Positions 1-9,269 of a stretch of DNA of 22,157 nt are shown here, piece after piece (position 1 is the first letter of the stretch; each line of letters starts with the position of its first letter). Made by a program: the position numbers and the translations under genes. A model generated the notes under the pieces. That model saw nothing but the letters and a program-made list of their open reading frames with translations, made no database searches and was not told the DNA's origin. Source of the stretch: Clostridia bacterium (lineage in GTDB: Bacteria; Bacillota; Clostridia; Lachnospirales; WQUN01). The stretch lies in assembly GCA_025997155.1 (NCBI GenBank), contig BNUF01000025.1, positions 1-22,157 on the forward strand, given 5' to 3'.

Positions 1-1089
1 AAAGAGGGTGATTGTGCGGCTGTAGGTGTGGGGCTGGAAGAGGCAGATAACCTTGCCGCGTGCGGCGTTTTTCGCGGCGGATAACGCCATTTTTATCTCG
101 GTGGGGTGGTGGGCGTAGTCGTCGGCTATCGCCGCGCCGTTGTACGTCCCCTTGTGTTCGAAACGGCGGCGCGTCCCCCCGAATTTGCTCAGTTTATCGG
201 CAATCGCGGACGCGGAAATCCCCAAGGAGCGGGCGAGCGCGTATGCCGCGACGGCGTTCGCCGCGTTGTGTTCGCCGACGACGCTTAGTTTTACGGCGAG
301 CGGGGGGTGTCCTTTCTCGTGAATTTCAAAGGCGGGGAATCCGTTTGCGTCAAAGGTGAGGTTTTTTGCGAAGTAGTCGCTGTTTTCGTCTCCGAAGGTT
401 ATGACCCGCGCCTTTGTGTTTTCTGTGATTTCGGCTATGTCCTCTATGGTGTTGTTTATCACCAGCGTTTCGCTTACGTTTTCCGCGTATTGCTTGAAGG
501 AGCGGCGTATATGCGCCAAATCTTTGAAGTAGTCCAAATGGTCTTCTTCTATGTTAAGAATCGCGCCGTGTGTCGGAAAAAACCGCAGAAAACTGTCGCA
601 ATATTCGCACGCCTCAAAAATAAAGGTGTCGGAACGCCCGACGCGGAAATTTCCTTGTATGCTGTCAAGGAATCCGCCGACGGTGACTGTGGGGTCGGTG
701 TCTAACAAGACCTCGGAAATCATTGAGGTTACGGTGGTTTTTCCGTGCATACCCGCGATGCCTAGGGTCGTCTTGTATTCTTTGGCAAGACTTCCCAAAA
801 GTACGGCGCGTTCTATGGCGGGTATATTCTGTTCTCTCGCGGCTATAAGTTCGGGGTTATCCTGTTTTACGGCGGCGGTGTACACAACCGTATCTATACC
901 GTTTGTAATGTTTTCTTTGTTATGCCCGATGTTTACAGTTATTCCCAGACTCCTTAGACGCTGTGTCGTGACGGATTCAGCCATATCCGTCCCCGCGACT
1001 TTGTATCCCTTAGAAATAAGTATCTCGGCAATTCCGCTCATACTTACCCCGCCGATACCTATAAAATAAAGATTTTTCCCAATATCCAT
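1..1089 (-). CDS. murC: UDP-N-acetylmuramate--L-alanine ligase MurC, C-terminus cut by the window edge
   Basis: Cytoplasmic Mur ligase that adds L-Ala to UDP-MurNAc with ATP, opening the peptide branch of peptidoglycan synthesis. Seen on the minus strand: an open frame of 363 codons with no stop before the left edge. The N-terminal nucleotide-binding segment has GIGGVSMSG (residues 11-19), the ATP loop is GMHGKTT (113-119), a Mur ligase motif reads NIEEDHLDYF, and the late motif DDYAHHPTEI is typical of MurC. MurC is usually around 450 residues, so about 90 C-terminal residues lie outside. The start is the ATG at 1089, preceded by AGAGGT. The gene is divergent from glgC with an AT-rich promoter region between them. 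Identification is firm. Confidence 0.95.
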   Translation of the reverse strand, partial: MDIGKNLYFIGIGGVSMSGIAEILISKGYKVAGTDMAESVTTQRLRSLGITVNIGHNKENITNGIDTVVYTAAVKQDNPELIAAREQNIPAIERAVLLGSLAKEYKTTLGIAGMHGKTTVTSMISEVLLDTDPTVTVGGFLDSIQGNFRVGRSDTFIFEACEYCDSFLRFFPTHGAILNIEEDHLDYFKDLAHIRRSFKQYAENVSETLVINNTIEDIAEITENTKARVITFGDENSDYFAKNLTFDANGFPAFEIHEKGHPPLAVKLSVVGEHNAANAVAAYALARSLGISASAIADKLSKFGGTRRRFEHKGTYNGAAIADDYAHHPTEIKMALSAAKNAARGKVICLFQPHTYSRTITLF

Positions 1090-1119
1090 AATATATACCT
1101 CTGTAAGTATTTTCTATAA

Positions 1120-1125
1120 ATTATA
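1120..1125 (-). promoter_or_regulatory. Extended -10 promoter element for murC
   Basis: On the minus strand the text reads TGTTATAAT, a TATAAT hexamer with an upstream TGn extension, about 30 bases ahead of the murC start. No good -35 hexamer is visible at 16-18 bases spacing, which is tolerated when a TGn extension is present. Inferred from sequence only. Confidence 0.5.
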
Positions 1126-1175
1126 ACATATTTTTACGGGTTTTAGACTACATTTAAAGAATTATAAAAAAATTC

Positions 1176-1204
1176 TTGCCTAATGAAAGAAATTAAGTTA
1201 TTAT
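1176..1204 (+). promoter_or_regulatory. Candidate sigma-A promoter for glgC-glgD
   Basis: TTGCCT (1176-1181), 17 bases, then TATTAT (1199-1204), giving a leader of about 50 bases before the glgC ATG. The hexamers match consensus at four and five of six positions. The region is AT-rich, so chance matches are possible. Confidence 0.4.
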
Positions 1205-1264
1205 ATTACTTATAAAAGCAACGAAGACGGTAATAAAAAATTAATCATAGGTAGGTGGAAATTT

Positions 1265-2542
1265 ATGCGCAAAAAAGAAATGATAGCTATGCTTTTGGCA
1301 GGCGGTCAAGGCAGCCGTTTGGGCGTACTTACAGCCGAAAAAGCGAAACCCGCTGTTTTTTTCGGCGGGAAATACCGTATCATAGACTTTCCGATGAGCA
1401 ACTGTATCAACTCGGGCATTGATACCGTCGGCGTTTTGACGCAGTATCAGCCGCTGTCCCTGAACCAGCATCTCGGTATCGGTATCCCGTGGGATTTAGA
1501 CCGCAGAAACGGCGGCGTGACTATTCTTTCCCCGCGTGTCAAGGGCGATACGGGCGAATGGTATTCGGGTACGGCGAACGCGATTTACCAAAACATATCG
1601 TTCATTGACGAATACAACCCAGAGTATGTCCTTGTCCTCGGCACAGACCACATCTACAAAATGGATTACTCCGAAATGCTCGCGTTCCACAAAAAGAACA
1701 AATGCGCGGCGACCGTCGCCGTGATGGACGTAAGCCCCGAGGAAGCGACCCGTATGGGTATACTTAACACCGAGCCGGACGGCAAGGTTTACGAGTTTGA
1801 GGAAAAACCCGCCCACCCGAAAAGCACCCTTGCGTCTATGGGTATCTACATTTTCACGTGGAAAAAACTCCGCGAGGCGCTTATCAAGGACGACGGGATT
1901 CACCCGGACAGCGACTTCGGCAAGCATATCCTCCCGATGCTTCTGGCGGACAACGACACTCTGTACGCTTTCCGCTATGACGCGTACTGGAGAGACGTCG
2001 GCACAATCGAGGCGTATTGGGACACTAATATGGAACTTATCAAAACAGTCCCCGCTTTCAACCTCTATGACGATTTCTGCAAAATTTACACGGAAGAACC
2101 CCACCAGCCTCCGCTGTATACGGGCGTAAACTCCGAGATTCAGTCCGCCCTTATCTCGAGCGGCTGTGAGGTTTACGGCAAAGTCCAGAACTCCGTGCTG
2201 GGTCCCAACGTAATCGTTGATGAGGGCGCGGTCGTAATCGACTCCATAATCCTCCAAAACTGCAAAATCGGCAAAAACACCAAACTGAACCGCGTGATTA
2301 TCGACAGCGGAAGTACGGTCGGCGACAACGTTACAATCGGAGAGGGCGACAACACCCCGAATGAGGAAAAGCCTAACGTGTACTTCACGGGCATCTCCGT
2401 TATCGCTGAAAACAGCGTCGTTCCGCCAAACGTGCAAATCGGCAAAAACTGCGTGATTTCGGGCGTTACCGATTCTTCCAAATACCATAACAATACGCTT
2501 CTAAGCGGCGGGACAGTTACTGTGGGAGGGGTGAAAATATGA
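1265..2542 (+). CDS. glgC: Glucose-1-phosphate adenylyltransferase, catalytic subunit GlgC
   Basis: Makes ADP-glucose from ATP and glucose-1-phosphate, the committed step of bacterial glycogen synthesis in the cytoplasm. The 425-residue product has the N-terminal nucleotide-binding motif [11 protein letters not shown] (10-20), the substrate loop [18 protein letters not shown] (26-43) and the catalytic Asp in [10 protein letters not shown] (near residue 128). Hexapeptide-like repeats from about residue 300 form the C-terminal left-handed beta helix. The start ATG follows AGGTAGGTGG. The stop overlaps the glgD start as ATGA, so the two are translationally coupled. In Firmicutes GlgC works with a GlgD partner, as here. 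No glgA, glgB or glgP is present in the window. Confidence 0.96.
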   Translation: MRKKEMIAMLLAGGQGSRLGVLTAEKAKPAVFFGGKYRIIDFPMSNCINSGIDTVGVLTQYQPLSLNQHLGIGIPWDLDRRNGGVTILSPRVKGDTGEWYSGTANAIYQNISFIDEYNPEYVLVLGTDHIYKMDYSEMLAFHKKNKCAATVAVMDVSPEEATRMGILNTEPDGKVYEFEEKPAHPKSTLASMGIYIFTWKKLREALIKDDGIHPDSDFGKHILPMLLADNDTLYAFRYDAYWRDVGTIEAYWDTNMELIKTVPAFNLYDDFCKIYTEEPHQPPLYTGVNSEIQSALISSGCEVYGKVQNSVLGPNVIVDEGAVVIDSIILQNCKIGKNTKLNRVIIDSGSTVGDNVTIGEGDNTPNEEKPNVYFTGISVIAENSVVPPNVQIGKNCVISGVTDSSKYHNNTLLSGGTVTVGGVKI

Positions 2543-3660
2543 ATGCTGTGGGAATAATTTTGGCGGGCGGAAACAGCGAACGCCTTGGCTCTCTTACGAG
2601 TCTGCGTGCGACGGCGGCTATGCCTATCGGCAGCAGCTACCGCACGGTGGACTTCGCAATCAGCAATATGTCAAATTCGGGTATCGGCAAAGTCGCCGTA
2701 ATCACCCAGTATAACTCGAGAAGTTTGCACGACCACCTTTCCTCCGCGAAGTGGTGGGACTTAGGGCGCAAACACGGCGGGCTTTTCGTTTTCACGCCGT
2801 TTATCTCCGCCGACAACGCTTTTTGGTTTCGCGGCACGGCGGACTCGATTTACCAAAACATTTCGTTTCTGCGCCGAAGCAACGAGCAGTATGTCGTTAT
2901 AACGTCGGGCGACACAGTGTACAAAATCGACTATAACGAAATGATAGACGAACATATACGCACGGGCGCCGACATAACCATTATGACACGAAACGTCGCC
3001 GAGGACGAAAACGAGAACCTCTGCGTGTACGGCGTCGTTTCGCAGGACGCGGACGGACGCGTGACCGATTTTGAGGAAAAACCAATCGAACCGCAAAGCC
3101 GCACAATTTCGCTCGGCACATACGTAATCTCCCGCTCCCTCCTCATAAAACTTCTTGAGGCGGTGGTCGAGGAAGGGCGTTATGATTTCGTCCGCGATAT
3201 CGTGGAACGCTACCGCCGCAAACTCAAAGTTTACGCATATGACTACAAGGGCTACTGGAAATCCATCAATTCCATACGCGCTTACTATGACGTGAATATG
3301 GACTTCCTTAAAAAAGATATCCGCGATATTTTCACCCGCCAAGAACCTTTTATCGAGACCAAACCGAAAGACGAACCCCCCGCGAAACTCAACACGGGTT
3401 CGGAATTCCGCAACTCCCTTCTCGGGAGCGGCAGTATCATAAACGGCAAAGTCGAAAACTCCGTACTCTTCCGCAAGGTGGTAGTCGGCGACAACTCCCA
3501 TATCCTAGGCTCAATCATCATGGAGGGCTGCGTAATCGGACGCGACTGTTTCGTCGAAAACGCTATCCTTGATAAAGAAGTCGTCCTAAGCGACGGCAAA
3601 CGCCTTGTCGGCACAATCGAAGAACCGATTATAATCAAAAAACGCGCAATCGTTTCCTGA
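2539..3660 (+). CDS. glgD: GlgD, non-catalytic partner subunit of ADP-glucose pyrophosphorylase
   Basis: A 373-residue paralogue of GlgC that in Firmicutes forms a mixed complex with GlgC and modulates its activity. The fold is recognisable: [14 protein letters not shown] at 7-20, [16 protein letters not shown] at 34-49, [10 protein letters not shown] around 123-132, and C-terminal beta-helix repeats. The KPAV loop of GlgC is replaced by TAAMPIGSS, removing the lysine that contacts substrate, which fits a regulatory rather than catalytic subunit. It starts inside the glgC stop (ATGA) and is followed at once by a terminator. The GlgD assignment rests on position and the altered loop, and I consider it firm. 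Confidence 0.93.
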   Translation: MNAVGIILAGGNSERLGSLTSLRATAAMPIGSSYRTVDFAISNMSNSGIGKVAVITQYNSRSLHDHLSSAKWWDLGRKHGGLFVFTPFISADNAFWFRGTADSIYQNISFLRRSNEQYVVITSGDTVYKIDYNEMIDEHIRTGADITIMTRNVAEDENENLCVYGVVSQDADGRVTDFEEKPIEPQSRTISLGTYVISRSLLIKLLEAVVEEGRYDFVRDIVERYRRKLKVYAYDYKGYWKSINSIRAYYDVNMDFLKKDIRDIFTRQEPFIETKPKDEPPAKLNTGSEFRNSLLGSGSIINGKVENSVLFRKVVVGDNSHILGSIIMEGCVIGRDCFVENAILDKEVVLSDGKRLVGTIEEPIIIKKRAIVS

Positions 3661-3670
3661 TAAAATATAA

Positions 3671-3704
3671 AAAGTCCCCTCAAGATTTGAGAGGACTTTT
3701 TTTT
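3671..3704. terminator. Bidirectional rho-independent terminator between glgD and the SipL-like gene
   Basis: AAAGTCC pairs with GGACTTT, then one C/A mismatch, then CTCAA pairs with TTGAG around a GAT loop. A T8 run follows on the plus strand and a T5 run on the minus strand. It lies 10 bases after the glgD stop and directly after the stop of the convergent gene, so it can serve both. Confidence 0.88.
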
Positions 3705-5276
3705 CTACAAATTCGTTCGTTTGACAATAAGGAATTTTTGTCCCGCAAAGATTTTGTCGGTGGGTTCGATTTCGTTGATTGACGCAATGTCGTCGGTTGT
3801 GGTGTTGTATTTTTTTGCCACGTTAAAGAGTGTGTCGCCTTTTTGCGCCGTATAGATTACCATACTTGGCGCGGCGGCAAGTTCCTCGCGGGTCATATCG
3901 GTGAACTCTATGGAGGTAATCATCGCCCCCGAGCGTTCCTCCGACACGCTCACGTTGAAACAGAGGAGGAAGCGCAATTCCGCCTCCTTCCCTGAAAGCA
4001 TATTCACGCCCGCGTGTTCGATAACGCTTTCAATATGTACTATACAGCCCGCCCTTGCTCCTTTTGTTTCAATCACCTGTCTGTACGGTATGTCGCATTT
4101 ATATGAATACAAGGGCGTTTCGTCGCTGCCCGCTATGTACAATACGTCGCATTTGATGAAGCCCTCGGCGATTACCTTGTCGTCGATTACCTTTGTTTCG
4201 TCAAGGAACACGTCGCCTTTTGCGCGGAAAATCTGGAGAACCTCGGGGCTTTCGGGCGGGAGGGTGATAACCTCTTTGATTTGCGTCTGGTTCTTGTTTC
4301 GGCAAATGAGTTTCGAGTATTTTACCTCGGACTTTTCGATTTTCGCCGTTTGGTTGAGACTGTACGCGTCTTCTAAAACCTGTAAGCTGTCAAGGGCGTA
4401 TATGTTAAAGGACGCGTTCACCGCCGCTTCAACCGAAAGCACCCTATCCTCGCCGTCAACGTCGGGTTTTACGTTCACGTTCGTCTCCCCCGCGTAAACG
4501 TTTACGTCCGCGAACTGGTTTTCCGTGAGTTCGTCCGACTCCGCCGACACGGTGTAGGGTATCTCCTGTTCGATATACAAGGGCGTTTTATCGTCGTCGC
4601 CCTTGTATAGTATGTTCACGTTAAGAGTCCCCGACACGCTCGCTTTTCCTCGTGTCGTCTTGACGTCGCGTCCGACCACGGTCACGCCGCACCAAAGAAC
4701 CTCGCGGATATTCGGCTTGCCCGCCGAGAGGGTTATGTCCTCGCCCGCCGTCACGGTTTCCCGTCGGCTAAGTATATATTTGTTGATTTTAAGTTCGGAC
4801 TTGAGGAGCTGGGACGCGCCGATGCCCTCTCCGTCTATGTCGGTGATTATCTCGCTCGTTTCCTTTGTAATTCCCGCCGCCGCGACAGAAAGAACGGCGC
4901 GGAAACCTATCTTTCTGTCGTTGATAACCTTGTACTCGACATTCTCGATGACAGCCGAGACTTCCGCCGTGCTGGCGGGCGTTATCTCCTCCATATTCAG
5001 GAAATCGTCCACGGTGTGCGACGCCTTAAGCCCGCAGACTTGTTTTGTCGCCCCCCGCGCCAGATACGACACGTTAAGCAGAAGCAAACCCGTGTAGGCG
5101 ACCCGCCCGCTCCCCGCCTCCGCCCGCTCAATCAACACGTTCGCGTCCGAAATCAAAAGCGACGCGATATCTGGTTTGTTGTCGGGCACGATTATTTCAC
5201 CCTCGTGCAGGTACTGCGTCGTTTCACGCGCTATTTTTTTATCAAGGGTAATGTTTCCTTTTGTGATATTGCTCAT
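3705..5276 (-). CDS. sipL: DUF3794 and LysM domain protein, SipL-like spore coat morphogenesis factor
   Basis: In Clostridia SipL binds SpoIVA through its LysM domain and anchors the coat on the forespore. The 523-residue product has no signal peptide. It opens with a DUF3794-type segment (KIARETTQYLHEGEIIVPD near residues 14-32, followed by KPDIASLL) and has beta-rich DUF3794-like repeats through the middle. It ends with a LysM domain, YTAQKGDTLFNVAKKYNTTT to AGQKFLIVKR, in the last 50 residues. That order and length match SipL. The ATG has a GGGAGG ribosome binding site. It sits alone between a terminator and a divergent gene. It is the best sign that the organism forms spores. Other DUF3794-LysM proteins exist, so the symbol is less sure than the domain call. 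Confidence 0.85.
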   Translation of the reverse strand: MSNITKGNITLDKKIARETTQYLHEGEIIVPDNKPDIASLLISDANVLIERAEAGSGRVAYTGLLLLNVSYLARGATKQVCGLKASHTVDDFLNMEEITPASTAEVSAVIENVEYKVINDRKIGFRAVLSVAAAGITKETSEIITDIDGEGIGASQLLKSELKINKYILSRRETVTAGEDITLSAGKPNIREVLWCGVTVVGRDVKTTRGKASVSGTLNVNILYKGDDDKTPLYIEQEIPYTVSAESDELTENQFADVNVYAGETNVNVKPDVDGEDRVLSVEAAVNASFNIYALDSLQVLEDAYSLNQTAKIEKSEVKYSKLICRNKNQTQIKEVITLPPESPEVLQIFRAKGDVFLDETKVIDDKVIAEGFIKCDVLYIAGSDETPLYSYKCDIPYRQVIETKGARAGCIVHIESVIEHAGVNMLSGKEAELRFLLCFNVSVSEERSGAMITSIEFTDMTREELAAAPSMVIYTAQKGDTLFNVAKKYNTTTDDIASINEIEPTDKIFAGQKFLIVKRTNL

Positions 5277-5341
5277 TGTTACAACCTCCCTGTGGGCAAA
5301 AATGCTTTATACAGGTTATGTAAAAATCCCCGAAAATATGA

Positions 5342-5347
5342 TATACT
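5342..5347 (+). promoter_or_regulatory. Extended -10 element for the trmR-U32 pair
   Basis: TGATATACT contains TATACT with a TGn extension, only 16 bases upstream of the trmR start and just ahead of GAGGTGG. The -35 region is poor (TGTAAA at 5319-5324, spacing 17). Inferred. Confidence 0.4.
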
Positions 5348-5362
5348 TTTAGAGGTGGTCAT

Positions 5363-6031
5363 ATGAGCGAACTTACGGAATACATAACAAATATACTGCC
5401 CCAAACGGGCGGGAAACTTGGCGAAATCGAGAGGGCGGCGCGGGCGGAGGGGCTGCCGATTATCCCTGCGGACGCGGCGGCTTTTTTAAAAACTCTGCTT
5501 TCTGTCGCCGTGCCGTCTCGTATTTTGGAAATCGGGTGCTGCATTGGGTTTTCGGCTATGCTTATGGCGGAAACTCTGCCCGAGGCGCATATCACGACTA
5601 TCGACAGATACGAGATTATGATAGACGCGGCACGGGAGAATTTCAGGAAAACGGGGCTTGCGGACAGGATTACGCTGATTGCGGGGGACGCGCTCAAAGT
5701 TTTGGAGATTCTGACGCAATCCCCGATTGCTCCGCGCTATGATTTTATATTTATGGACGCGGCAAAGGGGCAGTATATAAATATGCTGCCGTTTTGTATG
5801 GAGCTGCTTAGGACAGGCGGGGTTCTTCTGGCGGACGACTGTTTTCAGGGCGGGAGCGTCGCGGGCGAACGCCTTCGCGTCAAACGCCGCAACCGCACGA
5901 CACACACGCGAATGAACGAGTTTTTGGCGAAAGTATGCGGAACAAAAGGGTTGCGAACGTCCCTTATCCCGCTTGGCGACGGGCTTGCTCTCGTCCACAA
6001 GACGAACGAATACGGAGGGCTGTCTTTATGA
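5363..6031 (+). CDS. trmR: TrmR-like O-methyltransferase (tRNA 5-hydroxyuridine methyltransferase family)
   Basis: SAM-dependent class I methyltransferase of the caffeoyl-CoA O-methyltransferase-like family, 222 residues. The SAM loop reads ILEIGCCIGFSA, the acidic residue binding SAM ribose is in TIDRYE, and the metal and active-site region reads FIFMDAAKGQY followed by LLADDCFQGG. In Bacillus subtilis the homologue YrrM (TrmR) methylates 5-hydroxyuridine at tRNA position 34 and sits beside U32 genes that help make the hydroxyuridine. The same arrangement is seen here, since the stop overlaps the next start as ATGA. This makes the tRNA role the best reading. Without the neighbour it would only be a generic small-molecule O-methyltransferase. 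Confidence 0.82.
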   Translation: MSELTEYITNILPQTGGKLGEIERAARAEGLPIIPADAAAFLKTLLSVAVPSRILEIGCCIGFSAMLMAETLPEAHITTIDRYEIMIDAARENFRKTGLADRITLIAGDALKVLEILTQSPIAPRYDFIFMDAAKGQYINMLPFCMELLRTGGVLLADDCFQGGSVAGERLRVKRRNRTTHTRMNEFLAKVCGTKGLRTSLIPLGDGLALVHKTNEYGGLSL

Positions 6032-7272
6032 TAAAAAAACCCGAATTGCTTGCCCCCGCGGGGGATTTTGAGAAGCTGCAAACGGCTTGTATATACGGGG
6101 CGGACGCGGTATATTTGAGCGGAAAGAATTTCGGGCTTCGCGCCTCGGCGAAAAATTTCGGTTATGAGGAGCTTAAAAAGGCGGTGGATTACGCCCACGG
6201 CTTTGCAGGCAAGCGGATAAACGTGTATGTCACGGTGAATATTTTCGCGCATAACTCTGATTTCATTGAACTTCCTGATTATCTCAGGTATCTTGAGGAA
6301 ATCGGGGCGGACGCGGTGATTGTGTCCGACCTCGGCGTTTTTTCGGTTGCGCAAAGAGAGCTTAAGAACACGCAAATACACATAAGCACACAGGCGAACA
6401 CGACAAACTATGTTTCGGCAAAATTCTGGGCGGAGCTTGGAGCGTCACGGATTGTGCTTGCGCGTGAGCTTTCTTTGGGGGAAATACGGGAGATAAACGG
6501 GAATTTGACGGACGCGCAGACGGAGGCGTTTGTACACGGCGCGATGTGTATGTCATATTCGGGGCGTTGCCTTATAAGCAATTTTTTGACGGGGCGTGAC
6601 GCGAACAGAGGAGCTTGCGCCCAGCCTTGCCGCTGGGAATATGAGCCGTTTTACATAAAGGAGACGAGCCGCGAGGGGGAGTTTTTCCCGATGTATGAGG
6701 ACGGACGCGGGACGTATCTTTTTAACTCAAAGGATTTATGTATGATTTCGCATATCCCCGAGTTGGCGCAAAGCGGGCTCAGCAGTTTCAAAATCGAGGG
6801 GCGAATGAAAACGCCGTACTATATCGCCGCGACGCTCAAAGCGTACCGCGCCGCTATCGACGATTATTTTACCTGCCCAGAGGATTACGAACGGAACAAG
6901 GGCAAATATTTGGCGGAAATAGGAAAGACGAGCAACCGCGTTTTCACGACGGGGTTCTATTTCGGCAAACCCGAGCAGATATACGAGAGTTCGTCATATG
7001 AACGAAGTTACGATTTTGCGGGGGTGGTGCGTTCTTATGACGAGGAGACGAAAATCGCCGAGATTGAACAGCGCAACAAATTTTCTGTCGGGGATACGAT
7101 TGAGGTGCTTTCGCCCGAGGGCGGCATAGACGGCGGCTTCGCCCAAACAATTACGGAAATGCGAAACGAAAAGGGAGCGGTAGCCGACGCCCCGCACCCA
7201 AAGGAATTGATATATATTAAAATGGAAAAACCTGTATCCGAAAATTATTTTTTGCGTAAGAAGAGTAATTGA
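6028..7272 (+). CDS. trhP: Peptidase U32 family protein, TrhP-like tRNA hydroxylation factor
   Basis: A 414-residue U32-family protein. Family members act in prephenate-dependent hydroxylation of tRNA uridine 34, and the protease label is historical. Motifs include PELLAPAGDFEKL (5-17), YGADAVYLSGKNFGLRA (23-39), STQANTTN (120-127) and SSFKIEGRMKTPYYIAA. A conserved Cys group is at C174, C181, C197 and C201 (CMSYSGRC, then GACAQPCRW). The start is the ATG at 6028: it has GGAGGG at 6015-6020 and overlaps the methyltransferase stop. An in-frame upstream extension to 5935 would lie inside that gene and is unlikely. Pairing with a TrmR-like enzyme supports a hydroxylate-then-methylate pathway at the wobble base. 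The 3' end overlaps the convergent gene by 28 bases. Confidence 0.9.
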   Translation: MIKKPELLAPAGDFEKLQTACIYGADAVYLSGKNFGLRASAKNFGYEELKKAVDYAHGFAGKRINVYVTVNIFAHNSDFIELPDYLRYLEEIGADAVIVSDLGVFSVAQRELKNTQIHISTQANTTNYVSAKFWAELGASRIVLARELSLGEIREINGNLTDAQTEAFVHGAMCMSYSGRCLISNFLTGRDANRGACAQPCRWEYEPFYIKETSREGEFFPMYEDGRGTYLFNSKDLCMISHIPELAQSGLSSFKIEGRMKTPYYIAATLKAYRAAIDDYFTCPEDYERNKGKYLAEIGKTSNRVFTTGFYFGKPEQIYESSSYERSYDFAGVVRSYDEETKIAEIEQRNKFSVGDTIEVLSPEGGIDGGFAQTITEMRNEKGAVADAPHPKELIYIKMEKPVSENYFLRKKSN

Positions 7273-9269
7273 TTGAATTTGATATTCTCGTTCGCGTGAA
7301 TTGTAAAGGTGAACGGGGTTATGTCCCTGTCAAGGTGTACGGGGATAGTAAATTTTGGGGAATCTATGGCGGCGTTCGCGAAAACCAAACCTTTGGAGGT
7401 AAATTCCACTTTGCCGAAATCTCCGCTTGCGCCGCCGCCGATTTCTAAATCTACGTCAATAGAGTAGTCCCCCGCGGGTATTACGACGCTATTCGGCGCG
7501 ATATATTCGCGTGTCGTTCCCGCCTTTGTCGTGTCTCCGAGTCCGCCTAGGATAAAACATATTCGCGGCATAGGTATAGACGCGTATTCGGCTTTAGAAC
7601 CTTTGTACAGATAAAAATTCGAATTACTTCCGATAATTTCTAATTTTGTGTTGTTTTTCAAAGCATATGTGAACAAATCCCCGTAGGACGCCAAATTTGA
7701 GAACAGGTAGTATTCGCCGTCTTCTATCTCGTCAAAGTTCACACCCCTAAGCGGCGTATCTTTCATATACATTTGTATATATCCGTAGTTGTAGTCGCCT
7801 AAGGGGGCGTACACGGGCAAACCGACCGCGCTCTTTGTAAGGGATTCCAAACCGTCGTGGGATTTATCCATAGACGCCAATATTTGATTAAATTGACTAA
7901 ATTGCGCGTAGCCAAAGCATATCGAAAGAATTATCGGAAGAGCCAGAAACGACTTTGATTTTTTCCGCGAGATAAAGGGTATCATAAAAAGTACGAATAC
8001 TAGAAGCGCGTAAAAAACGGGGGCGTATTGCATAATATCCTTTAGAGCTATATGCGTGTCCCAAATAGTGTCAATCATCAACGCGCTGTGTTTTTGGAGT
8101 CCGCGTAGATTGTCCAGATAGTATACGCGTATAAACCGGATAGCCGCCAAAGAGACAAGAGTGAACGCCGCCAAAACAGCCGCCGCCGTCCGTTTTTTTA
8201 CAAAACGGAGTTTTGCCAAAATATACAAGGAGAGGATATTATACATTATGTCGTTGTAACGCCCGTACACCACGTGGTCAAGCCTTTTCGGGCGGTTCAT
8301 AAATATCACGCTTATTATGAAAGTGAATAAAAACCCGAGCAAGAGGAAGGTTAGCGCGAAATCAAAGTCTTTTTTGCCGTTTTTTATATGATATTTGACT
8401 AAATCGGCGACCGCGAGATAGACGAGAAGCCCCGACGCGAGCCCGATATAAAAAGTCTGCCCGACAAAGACGCGAAAAGTTTCGTACAGCCCTTCGGGAG
8501 TGAACAGGAACTTTATTTTTTCCAGCTGCCCCCCGTAATCGTTTATGTTTGAAAGTTTTGAGAGCCACACAACCTCTTGCATATATGCTTTTATGTAAAA
8601 ACTAAGGAGAAAGAAAACCGATACAGCCGCCAAAAAGACGACAAAGTTTTTGCGTCCTATTTTGCCGAACACTTTCATAAGGGACACCGCTATAACGCCC
8701 GCCGCCAGTACGCCGAGCGAACGCATATGTATCATATACATATACACGAGCAAAAACCCGCTTAGGGCGAACCAAAAGGTTTTTGTCCCGTTTTTTTGCA
8801 GTTTATATATCAGAGCGGTGTTTACCCACGCCAAAAGAATCAGCAGCGTCTCTCCCCAGCCCAGAATCGTGTAGGAGAGCGAACATACGGTTACGGACGC
8901 GAAAACAAGGAACAAAACCACCGTTTTGTCCTCTTTTATATCCCTAAGCCCCCATTGCCTGAGCAGATAATACGCCACGGGGACGACCAACGCCGCGAAA
9001 ACCGCGTTAAGAGTTAGTGCGGCGCGGTATATATCCGTCATATTCTCAAACAAATGAAACAGCGGGATAAGCAAAACGGCGTATCCATACGAATAGTACG
9101 CGTTTTGGGACGCTATATCTCCCCAGTCAAGCCCAGCAAAATGAGCCGCTATCGAAAACATAGCGAACTCGTCGGTATCAAGATACATATACTTTCGGCT
9201 CGGGATAGATACCGCGCATATTATGAAGACTATGACTGTTAAGCTTATGATAAATTTCAGGGTTTTCAT
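7245..9269 (-). CDS. Multi-pass membrane protein, GT-C-type glycosyltransferase-like
   Basis: The 674-residue product begins with a membrane segment ([20 protein letters not shown]), then an outside loop with [11 protein letters not shown]. It has about a dozen hydrophobic helices to roughly residue 500, and a soluble C-terminal part rich in beta-type sequence. An acidic pair in the first loop after helix 1 is the usual catalytic mark of GT-C transferases that use lipid-linked sugars (GT39 and GT83 types), so I infer glycosyl transfer to an extracytoplasmic acceptor. The start at 9269 overlaps the oadB stop as ATGA and has no clear ribosome binding site, which suggests translational coupling. 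A longer in-frame reading to 9500 is low-complexity Arg-rich shadow of oadB. It is the last gene of the ffh operon. Substrate unknown. Confidence 0.72.
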   Translation of the reverse strand: MKTLKFIISLTVIVFIICAVSIPSRKYMYLDTDEFAMFSIAAHFAGLDWGDIASQNAYYSYGYAVLLIPLFHLFENMTDIYRAALTLNAVFAALVVPVAYYLLRQWGLRDIKEDKTVVLFLVFASVTVCSLSYTILGWGETLLILLAWVNTALIYKLQKNGTKTFWFALSGFLLVYMYMIHMRSLGVLAAGVIAVSLMKVFGKIGRKNFVVFLAAVSVFFLLSFYIKAYMQEVVWLSKLSNINDYGGQLEKIKFLFTPEGLYETFRVFVGQTFYIGLASGLLVYLAVADLVKYHIKNGKKDFDFALTFLLLGFLFTFIISVIFMNRPKRLDHVVYGRYNDIMYNILSLYILAKLRFVKKRTAAAVLAAFTLVSLAAIRFIRVYYLDNLRGLQKHSALMIDTIWDTHIALKDIMQYAPVFYALLVFVLFMIPFISRKKSKSFLALPIILSICFGYAQFSQFNQILASMDKSHDGLESLTKSAVGLPVYAPLGDYNYGYIQMYMKDTPLRGVNFDEIEDGEYYLFSNLASYGDLFTYALKNNTKLEIIGSNSNFYLYKGSKAEYASIPMPRICFILGGLGDTTKAGTTREYIAPNSVVIPAGDYSIDVDLEIGGGASGDFGKVEFTSKGLVFANAAIDSPKFTIPVHLDRDITPFTFTIHANENIKFNQLLFLRKK

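Noticed and set aside
60..1069. Several plus-strand open frames over the left edge
   Set aside because: They are shadows of murC on the minus strand. Their products are Arg-, Ser- or Val-rich with no recognisable motif.
1496..2488. A 330-codon minus-strand frame
   Set aside because: It lies entirely antisense to glgC, whose product is unmistakable. The frame is a codon-bias effect.
3901..5097. Plus-strand frames with Ser- and Thr-rich products
   Set aside because: They are antisense to the SipL-like gene and have no ribosome binding site.
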